A stretch of DNA of 64,000 nucleotides from Actinoplanes campanulatus (GTDB lineage Bacteria; Actinomycetota; Actinomycetes; Mycobacteriales; Micromonosporaceae), in assembly GCF_014647795.1 (NCBI RefSeq), contig NZ_BMPW01000026.1, positions 1 to 64,000 of the forward strand, written 5' to 3'. Positions 52,554 to 62,404 of this stretch are shown in pieces; positions within the stretch are counted from its first letter, which is position 1; every line of letters starts with the position of its first letter. The position numbers and the translations under genes are program-made. The notes beneath the pieces are model-generated. The model was given only the letters and a program-made list of their open reading frames with translations. It was not told the DNA's origin and did no database searches.

Positions 52554-53960
52554 CTACCAGCCGGTGGGCGGGGCCTCCAGGTGCACCACTGTGGTCACCG
52601 TCATCTCGTCGAGCAGTTCGGGGCCGTACCCGAAGCCCTGTCCGCTGCCGCGGCGCGGATGCGCGGCACCGCCGGGCGCCCCACCGAACACCGCGTTGAC
52701 CTTGATGGTGCCGGCCGGCAGCTCCCGCCAGGCCCGCTGGGCGTGGCTCATGCTGGGCGTCAGTACGGTGGCGGCCAGCCCGTACGGGGAGTCGGCGGCC
52801 CGCTCCAGGGCCTCCTCGAAGGAGTCCACCACGAGCACCGGCGCGACCGGCCCGAACGTCTCCTCCCGCATCACCGGCATGTCGTCGGTGCAGCCGGTCA
52901 GCACGGTCGGCGGGTAGTGGGCGCCCGGCGCGTCCGGGATGGCGCCGCCGCAGACCAGGGTGGCGCCGTCCCGGACCGCGGCGCGCACCTGCTGGTGCAC
53001 GGTGTCGCGCAGCCGCCGGTCGACCAGCGGCCCGATCTGTTTGCCCCAGGTCTCGGCTTCGGCGGCGAGCGCCTCGACGAACGGCTCGGCCACCTCCCGG
53101 TGCACGTAGATCCGCTCGACGGCGACGCAGATCTGCCCCGAGTTGGCGAACGCGCCGAGCGCCGCCTGCCCGGCCGCCCACACCGGATCCACGCCGGCGT
53201 CCACGATCAGCGGGTCGCTGCCGCCGTTCTCCAGCAGGGCCTTCGCGCCGGTCCGGGCGCAGGCCGCGGCGATCGACCGGCCGGTGGCGGTGGAGCCGAC
53301 GTGCGCCACCACGTCCACGGCCCCGCCGGCCAGCGCGGCTCCGGCCGGTGCGTCGCCGTGCACCACATTGAGCACACCCTGGGGCAGGTGGGGGGCGAAC
53401 AGCCGGGCCAGCCGCCAGCCGGTCGCCGGGGTGCGCTCGCTCGGCTTGTGCGCCACCGTGTTGCCGGTGACCAGGGCGGCGCCGAGGAGCCCGCAGGAGA
53501 CGGCGACCGGGTCGTTCCACGGGGTGATCACCGCGACCACGCCGCGCGGCCGGTACGCCATCAGGTCGATCGCGCCGTCGTCGCCGGCCAGCGAGCGGCC
53601 GCGGTGGGTGGGGCCGAGCTCGGCGTACTGGCGCAGGGTGCCGACCCCGGCCGCGATCGAGTCGCGGGCGCCGTCGACCGGTTTGCCCATCTCGCCGGCC
53701 ATGATCTCGGCCAGTTCGCCGGCCGCCGCCTCGATCGCGTTCGCGGCGGCGTGCAGGGCGGCGGCCCGGGCGGCCGGGGCGGTGCGGGCCCACTCCGGCG
53801 CGGCGGCGCGGGCGGCTCTCACGGCGGCGGCGACGTCGGCCTCGGAGGCGACCGGCACCCGGGCGACCGGGCGGTCGTCGCGCGGGCCGGTGACGGTCAG
53901 GGTCCGTCCGCCGGTGCCCGGCGCCCACCTGCCGTCGATGAGCTGTTCCACCTCATGCAT
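52554..53960 (-). CDS. Aldehyde dehydrogenase
   Basis: A 468-residue NAD(P)-dependent aldehyde dehydrogenase of normal length. The cofactor region is PRGVVAVITPWNDPVAVS, the general base Glu lies in KALLENGGSDPLIV, and the catalytic Cys lies in ANSGQICVAVERIYV. A late REETFGPVAPV is also typical. It oxidises an aldehyde to an acid or CoA-free product; substrate unknown. ATG 53960 opens MHEVEQLIDGRW. It lies 71 bp upstream of the STAND protease on the same strand and divergent from the heptose operon. Confidence 0.93.
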   Translation of the reverse strand: MHEVEQLIDGRWAPGTGGRTLTVTGPRDDRPVARVPVASEADVAAAVRAARAAAPEWARTAPAARAAALHAAANAIEAAAGELAEIMAGEMGKPVDGARDSIAAGVGTLRQYAELGPTHRGRSLAGDDGAIDLMAYRPRGVVAVITPWNDPVAVSCGLLGAALVTGNTVAHKPSERTPATGWRLARLFAPHLPQGVLNVVHGDAPAGAALAGGAVDVVAHVGSTATGRSIAAACARTGAKALLENGGSDPLIVDAGVDPVWAAGQAALGAFANSGQICVAVERIYVHREVAEPFVEALAAEAETWGKQIGPLVDRRLRDTVHQQVRAAVRDGATLVCGGAIPDAPGAHYPPTVLTGCTDDMPVMREETFGPVAPVLVVDSFEEALERAADSPYGLAATVLTPSMSHAQRAWRELPAGTIKVNAVFGGAPGGAAHPRRGSGQGFGYGPELLDEMTVTTVVHLEAPPTGW

Positions 53961-54109
53961 GCGGCCAGTCTGCCCACACCGGACCGCCGGGAAACGTGCC
54001 TTACGGCAAATGTTCACCGTGAAAGTGCAGGAAAACGGGGATCTCAGCTATCCGGGGGAAGTTGATGATCATGCGGTTAGAGGGGAGATCCGGGGGTATG
54101 CGGCCCGCC

Positions 54110-55741
54110 ATGCGCGTTCTCGGGATCAATGCGATCTTCCATGACCCATCGGCGGCCGTGATCGTGGACGGTCGCGTGGTGGCGGCCGCGGAGGAGGAAA
54201 GGTTCAGCCGCCGCAAGCACGGCAAGCGGCCGGTGCCGTTCGCCGCCTGGGAGCTTCCCGAACTGTCCGCCGCCTGGTGTCTGGAACAGGCCGGGCTGCG
54301 GCCCGAGGACCTGGACGCGGTCGCCTACTCGTTCGACCCCGGGCTCTGCCGGGACGCCGCCGAGCTGGGCCTCGACGATCCCTGGGATCACCTGCGCGCC
54401 GACTACGCCCGGCGGGCCCCGCAGTTCCTGGCGGCCGCGTTGCCCGGCCTCGACCCCGAGCAGGTGCGGTTCGTGCCGCATCACGTGGCGCACGCCGCCT
54501 CGGCCGGGCTCAGCGTGCCCGGGGACAGCGCCGTGCTGGTGCTCGACGGGCGCGGCGAGCGGGCCAGCCACCTGGCCGGAGCCTACCGGGACGGCCGGCT
54601 CGACGTGCTGTACGGCCAGGAGCTGCCGCACTCGCTCGGCCTGCTCTACGAGGACCTCACCCGGCACCTCGGCTTCCTGCACTCCAGCGACGAGTACAAG
54701 GTGATGGCGCTCGCGTCCTACGGGCAGCCGAAGTACCTCGGCCTGCTGCGTGACCTGGTCCGGGCCGGCGACGGCGGGTTCACCGTCGAGCGGATCGACT
54801 GGGACGCCCTCGCCAAACCGCGGACCGACGGCGAGGAGATGACCGAGGCGCACGCCGACCTCGCCGCCAGCGTGCAGAAACGCCTCGAGGAGGTGCTGCT
54901 CGACCTGGCCCGGTGGACGTACCACGCGGCCGGCGGGCTGCCCACGCTCACCATGGCCGGCGGGACCGCGCTCAACTGCGTGGCCAACGCCCGGATCGCC
55001 GCCGAGGGCCCGTTCCGGCGGGTGTGGGTGCAGCCGGCCGCCGGTGACTCGGGCACCGCGCTCGGGGCCGCGCTCGCCGTCAACGGCGAGCACCTGCCGT
55101 TCACCACGGCCGCGCTGGGCCGCGGCTGGAGCGACGACGAGCTGGAGGCCGAGCTGCGCCGGGCCGCCGTGCCGTACAGCCGGCCCGCCTCGATCGCCGC
55201 CGAGGCCGCCGGGGTGCTGGCCCGCAACGGCATCGTCGCCTGGTACCAGGGCCGCAGCGAGTACGGGCCGCGCGCCCTCGGGCACCGGTCGCTGCTCGCC
55301 CACCCCGGCGACCGGGACACCCAGACCCGGATGAACGACGTGAAGGGCCGCGAACAGTTCCGGCCGATCGCGCCGATGGTCCGGGCGGAACGCTTCCACG
55401 ACATCTTCGAAGGCGTCTACCCGAGCCCGTACATGCTCTTCGTCCACCGGGTGAGACCGGACTGGAGGGATCGCATCCCGGCGGTCACCCATGTCGACGG
55501 CACCGCACGTGTGCAGACCGTACATGTTGATGACGAGCCGGTCGTGGCGTCGATGTTGACGGAGTTCGAACGGTTGACCGGACTGCCGGTGGTCGTCAAC
55601 ACGTCGCTCAACACGGCCGGCCGGCCGATGGTCGACACCCCGCGCGAGGCCCTCGAACTGTTCGGGTCGGCGCCGGTCGACCTGCTCGCACTCGGCCCGT
55701 TCGCGGTGCACCGCGCCCAGACCTACCGGAGCGTGGAGTGA
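54110..55741 (+). CDS. NodU/CmcH-family carbamoyltransferase
   Basis: A protein of about 543 residues with the full carbamoyltransferase layout. The N-terminal Kae1-like half opens MRVLGINAIFHDPSAAV and has EEERFSRRKHGK and the metal-binding PHHVAHAASA. A central glycine-rich MAGGTALNCVANARI follows, and the C-terminal part has RSEYGPRALGHRSLLAHP and RPIAPMV. It would transfer a carbamoyl group from carbamoyl-phosphate, through an adenylate, to a hydroxyl, probably of a sugar here. Family starts favour ATG 54110, but GGGGGA before ATG 54065 makes a longer form possible. It opens the heptose/glycosyltransferase operon; its stop overlaps the GT2 start. Confidence 0.9.
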   Translation: MRVLGINAIFHDPSAAVIVDGRVVAAAEEERFSRRKHGKRPVPFAAWELPELSAAWCLEQAGLRPEDLDAVAYSFDPGLCRDAAELGLDDPWDHLRADYARRAPQFLAAALPGLDPEQVRFVPHHVAHAASAGLSVPGDSAVLVLDGRGERASHLAGAYRDGRLDVLYGQELPHSLGLLYEDLTRHLGFLHSSDEYKVMALASYGQPKYLGLLRDLVRAGDGGFTVERIDWDALAKPRTDGEEMTEAHADLAASVQKRLEEVLLDLARWTYHAAGGLPTLTMAGGTALNCVANARIAAEGPFRRVWVQPAAGDSGTALGAALAVNGEHLPFTTAALGRGWSDDELEAELRRAAVPYSRPASIAAEAAGVLARNGIVAWYQGRSEYGPRALGHRSLLAHPGDRDTQTRMNDVKGREQFRPIAPMVRAERFHDIFEGVYPSPYMLFVHRVRPDWRDRIPAVTHVDGTARVQTVHVDDEPVVASMLTEFERLTGLPVVVNTSLNTAGRPMVDTPREALELFGSAPVDLLALGPFAVHRAQTYRSVE

Positions 55742-56775
55742 CGTTCGCCAGCATCGTCGTACCCACCGTGGGACGGGTCAGCCTCGGCGCGCTGCTGGCC
55801 GCGCTCGGTTCGCTGCCGCCGGACATCGAGCTGCTGATCGTCGACGACCGAGCCGACCGGCGTACCCCTCTCGAAGTGCCGGCCCGGGTGATCGCGGGCC
55901 GCGCCGCCGGGCCCGCCGCGGCCCGCAACACCGGCTGGCGGGCCGCCGAGGGCGAGTGGGTGGCGTTCCTCGACGACGACGTGCTGCCCGACCCGGACTG
56001 GATCGAACGGCTGGCCGACGACCTGCGATCGGCGGCCCCGACCGTCGGCGGGGTGCAGGGCGAGCTCCGGGTGCCGCTGCCGCCGGACCGGCCGCCCACC
56101 GACTGGGAGCGGGTCACCGCGGCCCTCGCCGACGGCGAGTGGCTCACCGCGGACATGGCCTACCGCCGTGCCGCGCTGGCCCGTGCCGGCGGCTTCGACG
56201 AACGGCTGCCGCGCGCCTTCCGCGAGGACGCCGAGCTGGCCCTCCGGGTCCGGCTGGCGGGCTGGGAGCTGCACCGCGGCCGTCGCCGGGCCACCCATCC
56301 GGTCCGTCCGGAAGATCAATGGATCAGCGTACGGGCACAGCGCGGCAACGCCGACGACGCCCTGCTGCGCCGCCTCTACGGTCCGAACTGGCATGCGGTG
56401 CTCGGGATCCCGTCCGGCCGCCGGCACCGGCACGCCGTGGTCACCGCCTGCCTGGCCGCGGCCGCCGGATCGGCCCTGCTGCGGGTGGCCACCGGCGACC
56501 GGGTCTGGTCGCGGGTGGCCGCACTGGCCGCCGCCGGCTGGGCGGCCGGGACCGCCGAATTCGCGGTGGCCCGCATCGCCCCCGGCCCCCGGGACTCCCG
56601 CGAGGTCACCACCATGCTGGTGACCAGCGCCGTCATCCCCCCGGTGGCGATCGCCCACTGGCTGCGCGGCTGGCTCCGATGGCGTGGCGCCGAGCCGCAC
56701 CGGCCGGTTCCCGAGGCGCCGTGCGTTCCGCTGCCGGACGGCTCCACCGTGCCGCGCTGGAGGCGGAACCGGTGA
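55738..56775 (+). CDS. GT2-family glycosyltransferase with membrane tail
   Basis: A 345-residue protein. The N-terminal GT-A domain of about 220 residues has SIVVPTVGRVSLGALLAAL, LLIVDDRADR, GPAAARNTGWRAAEGEW, the metal motif FLDDDVLPD and the acceptor-side FREDAELALRVRLAGWEL. Hydrophobic segments follow near residues 235-320. It would move a sugar from a nucleotide donor at the inner face of the membrane. The GTG start overlaps the carbamoyltransferase stop. Acceptor unknown. Confidence 0.88.
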   Translation: MTFASIVVPTVGRVSLGALLAALGSLPPDIELLIVDDRADRRTPLEVPARVIAGRAAGPAAARNTGWRAAEGEWVAFLDDDVLPDPDWIERLADDLRSAAPTVGGVQGELRVPLPPDRPPTDWERVTAALADGEWLTADMAYRRAALARAGGFDERLPRAFREDAELALRVRLAGWELHRGRRRATHPVRPEDQWISVRAQRGNADDALLRRLYGPNWHAVLGIPSGRRHRHAVVTACLAAAAGSALLRVATGDRVWSRVAALAAAGWAAGTAEFAVARIAPGPRDSREVTTMLVTSAVIPPVAIAHWLRGWLRWRGAEPHRPVPEAPCVPLPDGSTVPRWRRNR

Positions 56776-58349
56776 GCGCGCCGCTCTACGACGCGGTGCT
56801 GTTCGACCGGGACGGCACGCTGATCGTGGACGTGCCCTACAACGGGGACCCGTTCAAGGTCCGGCCGATGCCCGGCGCCAGGGCCGCCCTCGACCGGCTG
56901 CGCGCCGCCGGCCTGCGGCTCGGCGTGGTCACCAACCAGTCCGGGCTGGCCCGCGGCCGGTTCACCGCCGAGCAGCTGGCCGCAGTCAACGAACGGGTCG
57001 AGGAACTGCTCGGCCCGTTCGGCACGTGGCAGGTGTGCCCGCACGACGACACGGCCGGCTGCGCGTGCCGCAAACCGGCCGCCGGTCTGGTGCTGGCCGC
57101 GGCGGCGGCGCTCGGCACCACCCCGCAGCGCTGCGTGCTGGTCGGTGACATCGGCCGGGACGTGGAGGCGGCGCTCGCCGCCGGGGCCGCCGGGATCCTC
57201 GTCCCCACCGGGGTCACCCTGGAGGCCGAGGTGGCGGCCGCCCCGCACCGCGCCGCCGACCTGGCCGGGGCCGCCGACCTGATCCTCGACCGGCATCGGC
57301 TGCTCAGCCCGGCGCCCCGGCCGCGCGTCGCCCGCACGGTCCTGGCCGTCCGCTCCGACTCGGCCGGGGACGTGCTGGTCACCGGCCCGGCGATCCGTGC
57401 CCTGGCGGCCGGCGCCGACCGGGTGGTGCTGCTCTGCGGCCCGCGCGGCCGGGCCGCCGCCGAACTGCTGCCCGGAGTGGACGAGATCGTCGAATGGCGG
57501 CTGCCGTGGATCGACCCCGAGCCGGGACCGGTCGACCCGGCCGGCATGCGGGCGCTCACCGACCGGCTGCGGGCCGTCGGCGCGGACGAGGCCGTCGTGT
57601 TCACCTCCTTTCACCAGTCGGCGCTGCCACTGGCCCTGCTGCTGCGGATGGCCGGCGTCGACCGGATCACCGCGATCAGCGAGGACTACCCGGGAACACT
57701 GCTGGACGTGCGGCACCGCGTACCGGATGAACTGCCCGAACCGGAACGTGCCCGCAGCGTCGCGGCAGCCGCGGGTTTCGTTCTCCCGGCGGGCGACGAC
57801 GGGCGGCTGCGGGTGACCGTCGCGCGCCGGCCGCGCGGCGGCTATCTGGTGGTGCACCCGGGCGCGAGCTGCGAGGCCCGGGCATGCCCGCCGGAGAACC
57901 TGCGCCGCATCGTGGCCGCCCTCGCCGCACAGGGCCACCGGGTCGTCGTCACCGGCGGGCCGGGGGAGCGGCACCTGGCCGCCTACGTGGCCGGGGACGC
58001 CGCCGACGACCCCGGGCCGATGCCGCTGTCCGAGCTGGCCGGCCTGCTCTCCGGCGCCGACTGCCTGATCGTCGCGAACACCGGCCCGGCCCACCTGGCG
58101 GCGGCCGTCAACACCCCGGTGATCAGCCTGTACGCGCCGACCGTCCCCTATGGCCGGTGGGGCCCCTACCGGGTGCCCGCCGTCCGGCTCGGCGACCCGG
58201 GCGCACCCTGCCGGGACACCCGGGCCACCCGCTGCCCGGTCCCCGGGCATCCCTGCCTGACCGGCATCCGACCGCACGACGTGCTGGCGGCGGTACACCG
58301 TCTCGGCATCGCCGTACCCGAACCGAACCACGACGAGGTGGCCGCGTGA
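56772..58349 (+). CDS. GmhB-type HAD phosphatase fused to a GT9 heptosyltransferase
   Basis: A 525-residue two-domain protein. Residues 1-175 form a histidinol-phosphatase/GmhB-type HAD domain: LFDRDGTLIVDVPYNGDP, VTNQSGLARGRF, the zinc loop CPHDDTAGCACRKP and LVGDIGRDVEAA. It fits removal of the 7-phosphate from D-glycero-D-manno-heptose 1,7-bisphosphate. Residues about 180-525 form a GT9 glycosyltransferase: LAVRSDSAGDVLVTGPAIRA, VVHPGASCEARACPPENLRR and ANTGPAHLAAAVNTPVISLY. The enzymes are usually separate; fusion ties precursor synthesis to transfer. GTG 56772 overlaps the GT2 stop. Confidence 0.9.
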   Translation: MSAPLYDAVLFDRDGTLIVDVPYNGDPFKVRPMPGARAALDRLRAAGLRLGVVTNQSGLARGRFTAEQLAAVNERVEELLGPFGTWQVCPHDDTAGCACRKPAAGLVLAAAAALGTTPQRCVLVGDIGRDVEAALAAGAAGILVPTGVTLEAEVAAAPHRAADLAGAADLILDRHRLLSPAPRPRVARTVLAVRSDSAGDVLVTGPAIRALAAGADRVVLLCGPRGRAAAELLPGVDEIVEWRLPWIDPEPGPVDPAGMRALTDRLRAVGADEAVVFTSFHQSALPLALLLRMAGVDRITAISEDYPGTLLDVRHRVPDELPEPERARSVAAAAGFVLPAGDDGRLRVTVARRPRGGYLVVHPGASCEARACPPENLRRIVAALAAQGHRVVVTGGPGERHLAAYVAGDAADDPGPMPLSELAGLLSGADCLIVANTGPAHLAAAVNTPVISLYAPTVPYGRWGPYRVPAVRLGDPGAPCRDTRATRCPVPGHPCLTGIRPHDVLAAVHRLGIAVPEPNHDEVAA

Positions 58350-59266
58350 ACATCCTGCTCTGGCACGTGCACGGCTCCTGGACGACCTCGTTCGTCCAGG
58401 GCAAGCACCGGTACCTGGTACCGGTCAACCCGGCCCGCGACGAGTGGGGCCGCGGCCGTGCCCGTACCTTCGACTGGCCGGACACCGTCGAGGAACTGCC
58501 GCTCGACGAGATCCGTGACGTGGACGTGGCGATCGCCCAGCGTCCCGGGGAACTCGACCTGATCCCGCCGCACGTGCCGGTGATCTACGTCGAGCACAAC
58601 ACGCCCAAGGGCGACGTGCCGGACACCCGGCACCCGCTGGCCGACCGTGACGACCTGGTCATCGCGCACGTCACCGACTTCAACGACCTGTTCTGGGACT
58701 GCGGCGGCACCCGGACCACGGTCATCGAGCACGGCGTCGTCGAACCGGCCGCCCGCTGGACCGGTTCGCTGTCCCGCCTGGCCGTGGTCACCAACGAGCC
58801 GGTACGCCGTGGGCGGGTCACCGGCACCGACCTGTTCCCCCGGTTCGCGTCCGTCGCCCCGCTCGACGTCTTCGGCATGGGCGTCTCCGGCCTGGCCGGC
58901 GTCACCGCCTTCGAGGACCCGCCCCAGCACGTGATGCACGCCGAGGTCGCCCGGCGGCGCGCCTACCTGCACCTGTGCCGGTGGACGTCGCTCGGGCTCA
59001 GCCTCATCGAGGCCATGCAGATGGGCATGCCGGTGCTGGCCCTGGCCACCACCGAGGCGATCGCCGCCGTCCCGCCGGACGCCGGGATCCTCTCCACCCG
59101 GGTGGACACCCTGGTCGAGGCCGCCCGCCGGCTCATCGACGAACCGGGCGAGGCGGCCCACCTCGGCGCCCGGGCCCGGCAGGTGGCCCTGGCCCGGTAC
59201 GGCATCGACCGCTTCCTCGCCGACTGGGACCGACTGCTGGAGGAGGAGACATGCGCATCGCGATGA
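58346..59266 (+). CDS. Glycosyltransferase (GT-B, GT4-like)
   Basis: A 306-residue protein opening [20 protein letters not shown] and holding [27 protein letters not shown] across its N-terminal domain. The donor-side segment is [27 protein letters not shown], which matches the GT4 donor site (the [11 protein letters not shown] glutamate helix). It is shorter than most GT4 enzymes but complete. The GTG start overlaps the previous stop, and its own end overlaps the next start by 16 bp, so it belongs to the same operon. Confidence 0.85.
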   Translation: MNILLWHVHGSWTTSFVQGKHRYLVPVNPARDEWGRGRARTFDWPDTVEELPLDEIRDVDVAIAQRPGELDLIPPHVPVIYVEHNTPKGDVPDTRHPLADRDDLVIAHVTDFNDLFWDCGGTRTTVIEHGVVEPAARWTGSLSRLAVVTNEPVRRGRVTGTDLFPRFASVAPLDVFGMGVSGLAGVTAFEDPPQHVMHAEVARRRAYLHLCRWTSLGLSLIEAMQMGMPVLALATTEAIAAVPPDAGILSTRVDTLVEAARRLIDEPGEAAHLGARARQVALARYGIDRFLADWDRLLEEETCASR

Positions 59267-60453
59267 TCTCCGAACACGCCAGCCCGCTCGCGGCGCTCGG
59301 TGGCGTCGACGCGGGCGGGCAGAACTCGCACGTCGCCGAACTCGCCGCCGCCCTGGCCGCGAACGGGCACGAGGTACGCGTCTACACCCGCCGGGACAGC
59401 CCCGGCCTGCCGGAGGTCGTGCCGATGGGGGAGCGGGCCGACGTGGTCCACGTACCGGCCGGGCCGGCCGAGGTGCTGCCCAGGGACGAGCTGCTGCCGT
59501 ACATGGGCGCCTTCGCCGGGTGGATGGCCGCCGACTGGCGCGCCGAGTGGATGCCGGACGTGGCGCACGCCCACTTCTGGATGAGCGGGCTGGCCACCCT
59601 CGACGCCGGGCACTCCTGCGGTGTGCCGGTGGTGCAGACCTTCCACGCCCTCGGCACCGTCAAACGCCGCTACCAGGGCGCCGCCGACACCAGCCCGCCC
59701 GGGCGGATCGGCTACGAACGGCACATCGGGCGGGCCGCCGACCGGGTGATCGTGCAGTGCCGCGACGAGGTCGAGGAGCTGCTGCCCCTCGGGGTGCCGC
59801 GGTCGAGGATGTCGCTGGTGCCGTCCGGGGTCAACACCGAACGGTTCAGCTCGCGCGGGCCGGCCGTGGAGCGCACCCCCGGGCTGAGCCGGATCCTCAC
59901 GGTGGCCCGGTTCGTCGAGCGCAAGGGCATCGAGGACGCCATCCGGGCCATGCCGGCCGTGCCCGGCGCCGAACTCGTGGTGGTCGGCGGTCCGCCGGCC
60001 GCGGCACTCGACGCCGAACCGTACGCCCGTCGGCTCCGGGCCCTCGCCGAGCACTGCCGGGTCGCCGACCGGGTCCGGCTGGCCGGCGCGGTTCCGGCGC
60101 ACGAGATGCCGGCCTGGTACCGGTCCGCCGACGTGCTCGCCGCCACCCCCTGGTACGAGCCGTTCGGTCTCACCCCCCTCGAAGCGATGGCCTGCGGGGT
60201 GCCGGTGGTCGCCACCGCGGTCGGCGGGCTCACCGACACGGTCGTCGACGGTGTCACCGGCGACCTGGTGCCGCCCCGCGACCCGCGCGCCCTGGCCCTC
60301 GCGCTGCGCCGGCTCGCCGGGGACGAGATCCGCCGGTACGGCTACGCCGCCGCGGCCGCCGACCGGGCCGCCGCCTCCTACTCGTGGCCGCGCATCGCCG
60401 AGCGGCTGACCGCCGTCTACTCGACCGTCGCCGACCTGGAGGTAGTCGCTTGA
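59251..60453 (+). CDS. GT4-family glycosyltransferase
   Basis: A 400-residue GT-B enzyme. It opens [35 protein letters not shown], has [44 protein letters not shown] and the donor-site [29 protein letters not shown] with the usual E-x7-E pair. GGAGGAG lies before ATG 59251. It overlaps both neighbours in the heptose operon. Donor and acceptor cannot be told. Confidence 0.93.
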   Translation: MRIAMISEHASPLAALGGVDAGGQNSHVAELAAALAANGHEVRVYTRRDSPGLPEVVPMGERADVVHVPAGPAEVLPRDELLPYMGAFAGWMAADWRAEWMPDVAHAHFWMSGLATLDAGHSCGVPVVQTFHALGTVKRRYQGAADTSPPGRIGYERHIGRAADRVIVQCRDEVEELLPLGVPRSRMSLVPSGVNTERFSSRGPAVERTPGLSRILTVARFVERKGIEDAIRAMPAVPGAELVVVGGPPAAALDAEPYARRLRALAEHCRVADRVRLAGAVPAHEMPAWYRSADVLAATPWYEPFGLTPLEAMACGVPVVATAVGGLTDTVVDGVTGDLVPPRDPRALALALRRLAGDEIRRYGYAAAAADRAAASYSWPRIAERLTAVYSTVADLEVVA

Positions 60454-61055
60454 ACCCCATCGACGTCCACCTGACCGGGCTCGTCCAGGCGCTGCTGCCG
60501 TACCGGGAACAGGCCGGCCGCCTGGCCCGCTGGGGCGCCACCCTGGCCCGCCACCTCTCCGGCGGTGGACGGCTGCTGGTCGCCGGCAACGGCGGCAGTG
60601 CCGCCGAGGCCCAGCATCTCGCCGCCGAACTCGTCGGCAAGCTGCGCGAGGACCGGATCCCGCTGTCCGCGATCGCGCTCACCCCCGACTCGTCGGCGGT
60701 CACCGCGATCAGCAACGACTACGGCTTCGAGGAGGTGTTCGCCCGCCAGGTCCGGGCGCACGGCCGGCGCGACGACATCCTGCTCCTGCTCTCCACCAGC
60801 GGCCGCAGCCCCAACCTGGTGGCCGCGGCGCGCGCCGCCGAGGAGATCGGCATGCGGACCTGGGCGATGGTCGGCGAACGGCCCAACCCGCTCGCCGACA
60901 TCTGTCACGAGGCGCTGTGCTGCCCGTCGCCGGACAGCCAGGTCGTCCAGGAGCTGCACCTGGTCTCGGTGCACGTGATGTGCGAGTACGTGGACCGGCA
61001 TCTGGCCCCTTCGGACCTGGGCCGCGACGAGCTGGAGGAGATGGTCAGCGCATGA
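60450..61055 (+). CDS. gmhA: Phosphoheptose isomerase (GmhA)
   Basis: A 201-residue SIS-domain isomerase: [22 protein letters not shown], then [21 protein letters not shown] and [19 protein letters not shown]. These match GmhA, which turns sedoheptulose 7-phosphate into D-glycero-D-manno-heptose 7-phosphate. The length is normal. It begins with TTG, overlapping the GT4 stop, with GGAGG seven bases upstream. The following gene supplies the next two steps. Confidence 0.93.
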   Translation: MNPIDVHLTGLVQALLPYREQAGRLARWGATLARHLSGGGRLLVAGNGGSAAEAQHLAAELVGKLREDRIPLSAIALTPDSSAVTAISNDYGFEEVFARQVRAHGRRDDILLLLSTSGRSPNLVAAARAAEEIGMRTWAMVGERPNPLADICHEALCCPSPDSQVVQELHLVSVHVMCEYVDRHLAPSDLGRDELEEMVSA

Positions 61056-62401
61056 GATTGGTGGTCGTCGGGGACACCCTGCTCGACCGGGAGGTGCACG
61101 GCACCGTCACCCGGATCGCCCCGGACGCGCCCGCCCCGGTCCTGGACGAGGAGCGGGTGTCGGAGCGGCCCGGCGGCGCGGGCCTGGCGGCCCTGCTCGC
61201 CGCCCGGCGGGGAATCGAGGTCGCGCTGGTCACGGCGCTCGCCCCGGACGCCGCCGGGGCCCGGCTGAGCGAGCTGCTCACGGCCGCCGGCATTCGGGTG
61301 TACGCGCTCCCGCTGCCCGGAGGCACCCCGGAGAAGATCCGGCTGCGCGCCGCCGGCCAGGTGCTGCTGCGACTGGACCGTGGTGGCCCGCCCCGGCCGC
61401 CCGGCGACGTCCCGGCCGCAGCGCTCGACGTGCTGCGCGACGCGGGCGCCATCCTGGTCAGCGACTACGGCCGCGGGGTGGCCCGGCATCCGGCGCTGCG
61501 GGCCGCCGTCGAGGAGTCGAAGGCGCCGGTGGTGTGGGATCCGCACCCGAACGGGCCGCCGCCGGTGCCGAACTGCCGTCTCGTCACCCCGAACGAGGCC
61601 GAGGCACGGCGGCTGTCCGGCGACGCCGGCGACGGGTCCGGGCTGGCCACCGCCCAGCGGGCCGGGCACGCGCTGCGGCAGCGCTGGCAGGCCGCGGCGG
61701 TGGTGGTGACCCGCGGCGCGGCCGGCGCGGTGCTCTGCCAGGGCGGCCCGACACCGCTGGTGGTGCCGGTTCCGGCGGCGTCGTCCGGTGACACCTGCGG
61801 TGCCGGGGACGCGTTCGCCGTCGCGGCCGCGGTGGCTCTGGCGGAGGGCGCCCTGGTCTCGGAGGCGGTCGGTGCGGCGGTTGCCGCAGCATCGGATTAC
61901 GTAGCCGGAGATCCCGAAATGTCGGGGAAAGCCGCACACGAGGGCCGGATCGGCGCCGCCGAAGCCGGTCGGCTCGCCGCCGAGGTGCGGACCCGCGGCG
62001 GCACCGTCGTCGCCACCGGCGGCTGCTTCGACCTGCTGCACACCGGCCACCTGGCCACGCTGAGAGCCGCCCGCGCGCTCGGCGACTGCCTGATCGTCTG
62101 CCTCAACAGCGACTCCTCGGTCCGCGGTCTGAAGGGCGACAACCGCCCGCTCACCGGCCAGGAGGACCGCGGCTGCCTGCTCGCCGCCCTGGACTGCGTC
62201 GACGCCGTCGTCGTCTTCGACGAGCCCACCCCGGAACCGGTCCTGGCCTGGCTGCGCCCCGACGTCTGGGTGAAGGGCGGCGACTACGACACGCTGCCGG
62301 AGACCGAGATCGTCCAGCGCTGGGGCGGCCAGACCGTGATCGTGCCGTACCTGGACGGCCGCTCCACCACCAGAACCATCGCCGAAGCACGCAGGAGGTA
62401 G
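61052..62401 (+). CDS. hldE: Bifunctional heptose kinase/nucleotidyltransferase (HldE)
   Basis: A 449-residue two-domain enzyme. Residues 1-310 are a PfkB-type kinase (LVVVGDTLLDREVHG, SERPGGAGLAALLA, LVSDYGRGV, SGDTCGAGDAFAV). Residues 315-449 are a nucleotidyltransferase (TGGCFDLLHTGHLATL, LNSDSSVRGLKGDNRPL, VWVKGGDYDTL). This is HldE: it phosphorylates D-glycero-D-manno-heptose 7-phosphate at C1 and, after GmhB, makes ADP-D-glycero-beta-D-manno-heptose. Start ATG 61052 overlaps the GmhA stop. No HldD-type epimerase is seen in the window. Confidence 0.95.
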   Translation: MRLVVVGDTLLDREVHGTVTRIAPDAPAPVLDEERVSERPGGAGLAALLAARRGIEVALVTALAPDAAGARLSELLTAAGIRVYALPLPGGTPEKIRLRAAGQVLLRLDRGGPPRPPGDVPAAALDVLRDAGAILVSDYGRGVARHPALRAAVEESKAPVVWDPHPNGPPPVPNCRLVTPNEAEARRLSGDAGDGSGLATAQRAGHALRQRWQAAAVVVTRGAAGAVLCQGGPTPLVVPVPAASSGDTCGAGDAFAVAAAVALAEGALVSEAVGAAVAAASDYVAGDPEMSGKAAHEGRIGAAEAGRLAAEVRTRGGTVVATGGCFDLLHTGHLATLRAARALGDCLIVCLNSDSSVRGLKGDNRPLTGQEDRGCLLAALDCVDAVVVFDEPTPEPVLAWLRPDVWVKGGDYDTLPETEIVQRWGGQTVIVPYLDGRSTTRTIAEARRR

Positions 62402-62404
62402 CGC

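Noticed and set aside
52483-53928. N-terminal extension of the trypsin-STAND frame to 53928
   Set aside because: It runs in the same strand through the aldehyde dehydrogenase but in another frame and is Arg/Gly-rich. The protease domain starts at GTG 52482.
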